From Oligosphaeraceae bacterium (lineage in GTDB: Bacteria > Verrucomicrobiota > Lentisphaeria > Oligosphaerales > Oligosphaeraceae), in contig JAAZKR010000198.1 in assembly GCA_012799725.1 (NCBI GenBank), positions 1 through 38,636 of the forward strand: a stretch of 38,636 nt of DNA, written 5' to 3'. This document shows positions 18,567 to 25,563 of this stretch, in pieces. The translations under genes were made by a program, and so were the position numbers. Numbering within the stretch: position 1 is the first letter of the stretch; the number at the start of each line of letters is the position of its first letter. The notes beneath the pieces are model-generated. The model was given only the letters and a program-made list of their open reading frames with translations, searched no databases and was not told the origin of the DNA.

Positions 18567-19433
18567 TCAATAGTCGTCGTCAGGGTTTTCAGCCTGCTCA
18601 CGCGCGAATTCCTCTAAGGTTTTTTCCTCATTAAGCAATATCCTAAGCTTTTCCAAGGCTAGGTTCTGTATTTGTCTGACTCTTTCGCGAGTTCTGCCTA
18701 TAGCGCGGCTAACTTCCTCTAGAGTTTGCGGCTTGCCGCCCTGTAATCCAAATCGCAGGTTAAGTATATCTCGTTCGCGTTGATTCAGCAAAAAGACCAG
18801 CTGGTTCATACGGTTAAGTATCTCGTCATCCTGCACGATATCGTCGGGCGCAAAGGTCTTCTCGTCCGGAATTATATCCTTAAATTCTCCCTCGGCACCG
18901 CTCTGTATAGGGTCAAAGATAGAGATGGTAGAGGTTTTTCCTTGGCGCAGGCCGACCACAGTACGTTCGGTCAAATTGATCTCCGAGGCGATCTCCTTGT
19001 CAGTAGGCACGCGCCCCAATTTTTGACTCAACCTGGTTTTTGCCGCCTGTATCTTGCCGATTTTGCTGGCCGATTGCACCGGAATACGTATAGTCGGCGC
19101 TTGATTGGCCAAGGCTCTGCGCATGGATTGTTTGATCCACCAAGCAGCATAACTGCTCAGCTTGGCTCCCTTGGTAGGGTCGAATTTCTCAACGGCGCGC
19201 ATCAGACCTATATTGCCCTCTGAGATCAAGTCCTGCAAAGACAGTCCTTTGCCCTTGAAATCATGGGCGATCTTCACCACCAGCCGGAGATTGCTGTTGA
19301 TCAATATTTCCCGCGCCTCCGCGTCCCCCCTTGCAATGCGCGCAGCCAGCTCTGCCTCCTCGTCCGGAGTAATACGCCGATAACGCCCAATGCTCTCCAT
19401 ATATAATTTCATGGTATCATTATCAGATATCAT
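18567..19433 (-). CDS. Primary-type sigma-70 factor (RpoD/SigA-like), copy 1
   Basis: A 288-residue sigma-70 factor lacking region 1.1. Region 1.2 begins at once (DNDTMKLYMESIG), region 2 lies at about 45-115 (NLRLVVKIAHDF, GNIGLMRAVEKFD and the -10-reading SSYAAWWIKQSMRRAL), region 3 at about 120-170 and the region 4 helix-turn-helix at about 236-258 (TLEEVSRAIGRTRERVRQIQ). It directs RNA polymerase to promoters. It is about 72 percent identical by eye to the sigma gene immediately upstream (19746-20639), so the two arose by tandem duplication. The ATG start is fixed by the matching N-terminus of the paralogue. The acidic C-terminal tail (NPDDDY) differs from its sister. Confidence 0.96.
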   Translation of the reverse strand: MISDNDTMKLYMESIGRYRRITPDEEAELAARIARGDAEAREILINSNLRLVVKIAHDFKGKGLSLQDLISEGNIGLMRAVEKFDPTKGAKLSSYAAWWIKQSMRRALANQAPTIRIPVQSASKIGKIQAAKTRLSQKLGRVPTDKEIASEINLTERTVVGLRQGKTSTISIFDPIQSGAEGEFKDIIPDEKTFAPDDIVQDDEILNRMNQLVFLLNQRERDILNLRFGLQGGKPQTLEEVSRAIGRTRERVRQIQNLALEKLRILLNEEKTLEEFAREQAENPDDDY

Positions 19434-19745
19434 AAATGCGTAAAGCCCTCAAATCTTCTTCGTTTACCCCATGTTCCCCGCACGGCTGTTTTCGGCGGAA
19501 CAATCGCGTTCCCATACCAAAGCGATATTCACGTTTACTCTTTGATTAAATAACAAAACAATTAATGTCATATCCCAAGCAGGGAAATTCAACTGGATTA
19601 CGCCGCTGCAACCGCGCATATAGCCAAAAAAGCAAGCTTTACCGGCTTATTTCCGAACTTTGGGCAACGATAAATAAGCAACAATATAGGACGTGAAACG
19701 CTACCGTCTGCCCGGTTTTCCTTAGTTCTTCCGGGCTTGTCCTAT
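19434..19745. other. Spacer between the tandem sigma genes
   Basis: This 312-base gap has no gene. A 6-bp inverted repeat GCCCGG/CCGGGC (19710-19715 with 19731-19736) lies just downstream of the second sigma gene, and could be a weak stem, but no T-run follows on the minus strand. The rest is AT-rich. The gap suggests that the downstream sigma gene has its own promoter rather than being in a tight operon. Confidence 0.5.
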
Positions 19746-20639
19746 TTAGTTGCGTTGATTTGCACCCATGCTTTTTGCGCCGCCAAATTTATCTTCCGCT
19801 TCAGCGAGCAAAGCCTCCATCTCCAGTCCATCGGCTTCAAGCATATTTCTCAGTTTCACCAAGGCTTGATTTTGAATTTGCCGCACTCTTTCGCGCGTTC
19901 TTCCTATTGCAGCCGAGACTTGTTCCAAAGTTTTCGGTGCCTCACCGGTCAAGCCAAAACGTAAATCAAGGATTACCCTTTCCCGTTCTTCGAGCTTGTC
20001 AGTCAAGCTCATCATGTGGCTCAAGGTTTCAGCATCCTGCACGATATCGTTAGGTGCGACACTCTTTTCGTCAGGCAAAATATCCTTAAGTTCGCCTTCT
20101 TCTCCAGGATGGAAAGGTGCCTGTATGGACACGGTAGTAGTGCGGCCTTGACGCAAGCCACTAACGGTACGCTCAGTCAAATTAACCTCTTCAGAGATTT
20201 CCTTATCGGTGGGATCGCGTCCTAATTTTTCCTTCAATTTTATTCTGGCCGCCTGTATTTTACTGATTTTACTGGCCGATTGTACTGGGATTCTGATGGT
20301 ACGCGCCTGGTTCGCCAAAGCACGACGCATGGCCTGCTTAATCCACCAAGCCGCATAACTGCTCAGTTTCGCCCCCTTAGTAGGATCAAACTTTTCCACC
20401 GCGCGCATAAGGCCTATATTGCCCTCCGAGATCAAATCCAGCAAGGGCAACCCTAGTCCTTTGAAATCATGCGCAATCTTTACAACCAGACGCAAGTTGC
20501 TGCGAATCAGCTTCTGTCGCGCTTCTGAGTCCCCTTGAGCGATCTTAATGGCAAGCTCCCCTTCCTCCGCCGGCGTGACTAGAGGATACCTGCTTATGTT
20601 TTGCATATAAATTTTTAGGGTATCGTTATCAGAAAGCAT
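19746..20639 (-). CDS. Primary-type sigma-70 factor (RpoD/SigA-like), copy 2
   Basis: A 297-residue sigma-70 factor, sister of the gene at 18567-19433. It carries the same regions in the same order: region 1.2 (DNDTLKIYMQNIS), region 2 with SSYAAWWIKQAMRRAL, region 3 (PTDKEISEEVNLTERTV) and region 4 (TLEQVSAAIGRTRERVRQIQ). Identity to its sister is highest across regions 1.2 to 3.0 (roughly 80 percent) and lower in the 3.1-4 linker. AGGTG lies about seven bases before the ATG. The C-terminal end (KFGGAKSMGANQRN) is unrelated to the sister. Either gene could be the housekeeping factor; they might instead divide promoters or growth phases. Confidence 0.96.
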   Translation of the reverse strand: MLSDNDTLKIYMQNISRYPLVTPAEEGELAIKIAQGDSEARQKLIRSNLRLVVKIAHDFKGLGLPLLDLISEGNIGLMRAVEKFDPTKGAKLSSYAAWWIKQAMRRALANQARTIRIPVQSASKISKIQAARIKLKEKLGRDPTDKEISEEVNLTERTVSGLRQGRTTTVSIQAPFHPGEEGELKDILPDEKSVAPNDIVQDAETLSHMMSLTDKLEERERVILDLRFGLTGEAPKTLEQVSAAIGRTRERVRQIQNQALVKLRNMLEADGLEMEALLAEAEDKFGGAKSMGANQRN

Positions 20640-21195
20640 TATTCAACACCTGTAAGAACAAGCTGACAGCAAAAAAAACAGTGCTGATGCACACGCAGAG
20701 GCATAAGAAAAATACAGAGTCATAATATAACGCAGCATTGATGACTTTTATTGGCATTTCCCGAAAATCACTAAAATTACTGAAATAGCACATTGCCAAG
20801 TTCAAAATTCAGCGCTATCTCATGGGCTGTGAGTGCAGTGAAAATAGATCGGTTGGATCGGGAGGGGGATTGTTTTTTATTTTAGATTGCAAAAAAACAA
20901 ATGCGCCTTATGTTTTCTCTGTACTTTTTTGCTTTGCGGCAAAACATTTTAGAAACCGAAATCATCGACAGGATCTTTGCTAAAATCAACAAGGCATGCA
21001 GAAAATAACAGAGTCGGACTTGTCCCTTATCGGATGCAAGGGCTAGTGAAGAATGCAGGCTGACATTTTTCTCTCCCCTTGCTTATGAGGCCTTGGGCGT
21101 TCCTGCGCATATTGTTTGCATAGTGACACATTCCAAGTTATTTTATAGACTTGCCCAATCATTTGATGCTGGTCAGACATGTTAAAGGAAACGCT
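20640..21195. other. Intergenic region upstream of the DegT gene
   Basis: A 556-base divergent gap between the sigma gene and the DegT aminotransferase. No tRNA, known small RNA or gene was seen. It is AT-rich with long A- and T-runs (20671-20678, 20874-20900). It must hold promoters in both directions. Confidence 0.6.
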
Positions 21196-22323
21196 ATGCA
21201 AGTACCCCTATTAGACCTGAAACAACAGTATGCCATGCTGAAAGAGGAGATACTCCAGGAGATCTCCGAGGTCTGCGACAGCCAACAATTCATTCTAGGC
21301 GAAAAAGTCAGCATATTCGAGAAACAGGTCGCTGACTACTGCAATGCCGCCTATGGCTGCGGTGTTACTTCCGGTTCTGACGCCCTGCTTCTGGCTCTGA
21401 TGGCCGAAAAAATTGGCCCCGGCGATGAAGTGATCACCAGCGCCTATAGCTTTTTTGCTACTGCCGGAGCTATTTGCAGAGTGGGCGCCACCCCGGTTTT
21501 CATCGACATAGAACCGCTGCACTATGGCATAAACCCTGATCAGCTCGAGGCGGCCATCACGACGCGCACTAAAGCCATCATACCGGTACACTTGTTCGGT
21601 CAAAGCGTCAACATGCCACCCGTGCTCAAGCTTGCCGACAAACATGGACTCTGCGTAATCGAGGACACCTGTCAGGCCATAGGTGCTGAATATGATGGAC
21701 ATCGCTGCGGCAGTCAAAGCCACTACAGCTGCCTGTCTTTCTTTCCCAGCAAGAACTTGGGTGCATTTGGCGATGCCGGCATGGTGCTGTGTAATGACCA
21801 AAAACGCTATGAGACACTTAAAATCCTGCGTAATCACGGCATGAATCCGCAGTATCACCACAAGGTCATAGGCAGCAACTTTCGCATCGATGCCTTGCAA
21901 GCCGCCATTCTAAGCTGTAAAATAAAACATCTGGACTCATGGACCGAAGGTCGTCAGAAAAACCGTGCTGACTATCAGGAGCTTTTCAAGGACTGTGACG
22001 AGTATTTGACCCTACCTTCCGAGGCACCCTGGTGCACTCGCCATGTTTGGAACCAGTTTGTAATACGCATTAAGAATGGACATCGCGATTTGGTTTGGGA
22101 TCGCCTTAAGCAGGAAGGCGTAGGCTGCGCGGTATACTATCCGATACCGCTGCATCTGCAAGAATGTTTTCTGAGCCTGGGTTGGAAAAAAGGCGACTTC
22201 CCCGTCAGCGAGGCCGCTGCCGCCGAAAGCCTCGCGCTGCCTATCTTTCCTGAATTAAGCCATATACAGAAAAATCATGTTGCCCGGAGCCTGCTAAATA
22301 TCCTGCGCGAGGTGAATAATTGA
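21196..22323 (+). CDS. DegT/DnrJ/EryC1 family sugar aminotransferase
   Basis: A PLP enzyme of the sugar-aminotransferase family that typically makes amino sugars on nucleotide carriers (ArnB, WecE, PseC types). The ATG at 21196 follows AAAGGA and is preferred over the TTG at 21151. The 375 residues include QFILG (near 32), the PLP-phosphate region TSGSDALLLAL, the aspartate in IEDTCQAIGAE and the Schiff-base Lys186 in FFPSKNLGAFGDAGM. AVYYPIPLHLQ is the usual C-terminal substrate motif. The stop codon overlaps the TTG start of the exporter downstream, so the two are coupled, which suggests an envelope-glycan or lipid-linked product. The exact sugar is unknown. Confidence 0.94.
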   Translation: MQVPLLDLKQQYAMLKEEILQEISEVCDSQQFILGEKVSIFEKQVADYCNAAYGCGVTSGSDALLLALMAEKIGPGDEVITSAYSFFATAGAICRVGATPVFIDIEPLHYGINPDQLEAAITTRTKAIIPVHLFGQSVNMPPVLKLADKHGLCVIEDTCQAIGAEYDGHRCGSQSHYSCLSFFPSKNLGAFGDAGMVLCNDQKRYETLKILRNHGMNPQYHHKVIGSNFRIDALQAAILSCKIKHLDSWTEGRQKNRADYQELFKDCDEYLTLPSEAPWCTRHVWNQFVIRIKNGHRDLVWDRLKQEGVGCAVYYPIPLHLQECFLSLGWKKGDFPVSEAAAAESLALPIFPELSHIQKNHVARSLLNILREVNN

Positions 22324-24326
22324 GTAAAACGCGCAAACACCTCAGGCCGCAGTATAGCAGCACTACGCTAATTTATTTGCGCCTGATCAAAGACTTCGCC
22401 CGCCCATATTGGTTCAAGCTCCTGATAGGCGTGCTTTCCGGGCTGATCATTGGCGGCGCCATGAGCGCGGTGCTGCGTCTGATGGACTTGGGGCTGAACG
22501 CCTTCGAGTTAGGCGTCCGCAGCGAAGCACCTGCACACCCGGAAATGCTCCCTGCCCCCGACCAAGATCAACAACCGGCAGTGACACTTTCCCAAAATGA
22601 TACAAGCTTGACTGCGGCAGACGCCGCCATCGCCTCCAAAAACAAAAAGAATAAACTGCTTGCCAGGCTCAATACCCTTTTTGAACGTTTCGGCATAAAC
22701 ATAAATCTAGAGCATGAGCAAGCTCTTACCTTGCCGGTAGTAATTCTATTGCTGAGCATATTATTCGGTTTTTTTGCCTTACAGACGCTGGGCACCCTGG
22801 TCAACAAGTACTGTTTGCGCTGGGTAGGTTCGCGTATAGTCACAGATATGCGCATAGCCTTGTTTGACAAGCTGCAACACCAATCGCTGGCCTTTTTCTC
22901 CAAGCATGACGTAGGTCAGCTCATCAGCCGCTGCACCAATGACACCAATGCGGTGGAAAGCGTTATATCCTCCTCCATACCCGAACTCATCACTGCCCCG
23001 ATTTTCATTGCGGTGGCCGCACAATTCATTATCGCCAAGACACGTGAAGCACAGTTACAGCCTCAAGGTTTACTCATGATCCTTTTTCTGCCGCTGTGCA
23101 TACTGCCGGTGTTCATACTCTCCGGTTACCTGAAGCGCTACGAAAAACGCGTCTTGGAGCGTATTTCGCTGGTAACTTCGCGCATGCTGGAAAGTTTCAG
23201 CGGCATCCGGGTAATCAAGTCCTTCAAGCAGGAAGAATTTGAGTTAGAGCGTTTCACCAAAGTCAACAACAATTACTTTCGTTCATTACGCAAGGCCATT
23301 CTTGCTGACGTACTCATTCAGCCCTGCATGCAACTGACCGCCATTGCCTTGGCGGCCATCTTTGTGCTAGTCTGCTTCCATTATCAGATATCGTTCGCCA
23401 CCCTGGCTGTGGTTGGCTACGCCGCACAGCAGGCATACAAGCCCATCAAGGACTTAGCCAAGATCAACGCCAGCCTGCAAAAAAGCGCTGCCGCCGCCGA
23501 AAGAATCTTCCAGATTCTGGATACTGACACTGCCCTTCCCATAGCTGAAAACCCGTTGCGCCTCACTGAATTCAAACATGAAATACGCTTTGAAAATGTA
23601 AGCTTCTCCTATCTGGACGATGACAACTTGGTACTGCGCGACCTGAACCTGAGCCTGCCCAAGGGCAGCTTAGTCGCTGTGGTCGGGCAAACCGGCTCAG
23701 GCAAGTCAACACTGGCTAATCTGTTAGCCAGATTTTACGACCCCTGCCAAGGACGTATACTTATAGACGGACATGATTTACGTGACCTGGAGCTGGAAAG
23801 CTTCCGCAACTTGGTAGGCATAGTCTCCCAGGATACTTTCCTATTCAATGACAGCATAGCTGACAACATACGCTACGGCAAACGCCATGCGTCAATGTCT
23901 GAAGTCATCAACGCCGCCCGGCAAGCTAATGCTGATGAGTTCATTGACGCTGATCCACAGGGCTACGAACGCTCGGTCGGCGAACGCGGCAACCTGCTCA
24001 GCGGTGGCCAAAAACAACGCCTGGCTATAGCTCGGGCCATACTGAAAAACCCACCTATACTTATTCTGGATGAAGCCACCAGCGCCTTGGATACAGTAAC
24101 CGAACACTTGGTCCAGGAAGCTCTGAACAACGTCATGCACGACCGCACTGTGCTAGCCATCGCACATCGGCTAAGCACTATCAAGAAAGCCGACTGTATT
24201 GTCGTCTTGGAGCGAGGCCGTATCCTGGAGCAAGGAAGTCATCAAGAGCTCTATGAGCTTAACGGCAATTATCGCCGCCTCTATGACATGCAATTTGCGG
24301 AATTGCATGAACAGGAAGAGGCCTAA
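22320..24326 (+). CDS. MsbA-like lipid/multidrug exporter ABC ATPase-permease
   Basis: A fused half-transporter (668 residues) of the MsbA/type IV exporter group. Six membrane helices precede a cytoplasmic ATPase with Walker A GQTGSGKS (456-463), signature LSGGQKQR, Walker B ILDEATSALD and H-loop AHRLST. It flips lipids or lipid-linked oligosaccharides outward. The first periplasmic loop is unusual: residues about 60-135 form a charged Lys/Ala/Pro-rich insertion between TM1 and TM2, which is much longer than in E. coli MsbA. The start is TTG, overlapping the upstream stop (TTGA), with GAGGTG as ribosome site. It is co-translated with the DegT aminotransferase. Lipid A core is a reasonable but unproven substrate, since WaaA is also in the window. 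Confidence 0.94.
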   Translation: MSKTRKHLRPQYSSTTLIYLRLIKDFARPYWFKLLIGVLSGLIIGGAMSAVLRLMDLGLNAFELGVRSEAPAHPEMLPAPDQDQQPAVTLSQNDTSLTAADAAIASKNKKNKLLARLNTLFERFGININLEHEQALTLPVVILLLSILFGFFALQTLGTLVNKYCLRWVGSRIVTDMRIALFDKLQHQSLAFFSKHDVGQLISRCTNDTNAVESVISSSIPELITAPIFIAVAAQFIIAKTREAQLQPQGLLMILFLPLCILPVFILSGYLKRYEKRVLERISLVTSRMLESFSGIRVIKSFKQEEFELERFTKVNNNYFRSLRKAILADVLIQPCMQLTAIALAAIFVLVCFHYQISFATLAVVGYAAQQAYKPIKDLAKINASLQKSAAAAERIFQILDTDTALPIAENPLRLTEFKHEIRFENVSFSYLDDDNLVLRDLNLSLPKGSLVAVVGQTGSGKSTLANLLARFYDPCQGRILIDGHDLRDLELESFRNLVGIVSQDTFLFNDSIADNIRYGKRHASMSEVINAARQANADEFIDADPQGYERSVGERGNLLSGGQKQRLAIARAILKNPPILILDEATSALDTVTEHLVQEALNNVMHDRTVLAIAHRLSTIKKADCIVVLERGRILEQGSHQELYELNGNYRRLYDMQFAELHEQEEA

Positions 24327-24377
24327 CAATAATACGAATGAAAACCTTAGAAACACAACACATAAGCGGAGTATATC

Positions 24378-25496
24378 ATGTCCACAGAAAAACTCAACCG
24401 TAGCAGTTATCTTAGTCAACACCTGGGCGATTATCCCAACTCAGTAGAGTTGTTAGGCCAAGCTTATGAAAAGGTAGACGATCTACGCTACGGTACAAAT
24501 CCGCATCAGACCGCCGCTTTTTACAGACCGCTGGGCCGCAGCTGTCCTATCGGGGAGTTAAAACTGCTCAAAAGCGGCAAAAGCGGTCTTTCGCAGACCA
24601 ACCTCGAGGACCTAAGCTACGCGCTCAATATAGTTAAATTCTTCACTAAACCGGCATGTGCCTGCATGAAGCACGTCAATCCCAGTGGTGCAGCCGTTGC
24701 TGCTGACGGTGACAGCTTATGCCAGGTTTACATCAAGGCCCGCGACTGTGATCCCCGTGCGGCCTTTGGCAGCGTCATCGCTTTCAACTGCGAGCTGGAC
24801 GCTGAAACTGCCAACGAGATTATGAACAGCTTTGTCGAATGCGTGGTAGCCCCTGCATATGGCGCTGAAGCACTGGCTATACTAAGCAACCCTGAAGCCA
24901 AACTCAACCGCCACCTGCGCGTCATTGAATGCGGCAATCTGGAGGTCTTGCCCAAGTACGTCGGCGATGATTGCCAAGGGTACCAAACCTTGAAAGTGCT
25001 GCTTGACGGCAGTATATTAATTGCTGATCCGCTACTCACTAATATACGTCAGACAACGGATTTGAAACCGGCCAGCGCCGAAAGTAAAAGCCTGGGCAAA
25101 GTGCAAAGCAAGATCACTGCCAGCAAACAGCAGCTCGAAGACTTATTGACCGCATGGTATGTCAATATCAGTGTGCGTTCCAATGGAGTCGTCATCGTCA
25201 AAAACGGTGGCACGCTCTGTGTGGGCACCGGAGAACAGGATCGGGTCGGTGCCATTGAGCAAGCGGTAGAAAAATACCGGCAGAAATATTGCGGCAAAGA
25301 GAATATCCAGGATGCAGTGATGGCCAGTGATGGCTTCTTCCCTTTCCCTGACGGTGTAGAAGTAGCTGCTAAAGCCGGCGTCAGCGCCATTATTTCACCG
25401 GCAGGTTCAATCAAGGACGCTGAAGTCATATCGCGAGCCAACCAGCTGGGCGTGGCACTGTATCACGCTCCGGAAAGGGTTTTCTCGCACCATTGA
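24378..25496 (+). CDS. Stand-alone AICAR formyltransferase (PurH C-terminal-type)
   Basis: This 372-residue protein matches only the AICAR transformylase half of PurH, which formylates AICAR with 10-formyl-THF in purine synthesis. Landmarks are RYGTNPHQ (37-44), the catalytic Lys98-His99 in MKHVNPSGAA, VKNGGTLCVGTGEQDRVGA and the SDGFFPFPDGVEVAAKAG block near the end. The N-terminal IMP cyclohydrolase (MGS-fold) domain of normal PurH (about 500-530 residues) is missing, and nothing resembling it lies upstream; the intergenic gap is only 51 bases. NPSG replaces the common NPCG. A separate cyclohydrolase (PurO-like or other) would be needed elsewhere in the genome. Length and intact motifs argue against a simple truncated pseudogene. 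Confidence 0.92.
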   Translation: MSTEKLNRSSYLSQHLGDYPNSVELLGQAYEKVDDLRYGTNPHQTAAFYRPLGRSCPIGELKLLKSGKSGLSQTNLEDLSYALNIVKFFTKPACACMKHVNPSGAAVAADGDSLCQVYIKARDCDPRAAFGSVIAFNCELDAETANEIMNSFVECVVAPAYGAEALAILSNPEAKLNRHLRVIECGNLEVLPKYVGDDCQGYQTLKVLLDGSILIADPLLTNIRQTTDLKPASAESKSLGKVQSKITASKQQLEDLLTAWYVNISVRSNGVVIVKNGGTLCVGTGEQDRVGAIEQAVEKYRQKYCGKENIQDAVMASDGFFPFPDGVEVAAKAGVSAIISPAGSIKDAEVISRANQLGVALYHAPERVFSHH

Positions 25497-25563
25497 TTCA
25501 ACTGCTGAAAATCACGTCCGCTCTTGCGTGCATTGAAACTGACTGTTTACAATTTTGCCTTTC

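Noticed and set aside
20640-21195. tRNA, SRP RNA, 6S RNA or tmRNA in the large gap
   Set aside because: No cloverleaf arms, TTCGA loop or other signature was seen, and the sequence is simple AT-rich DNA.
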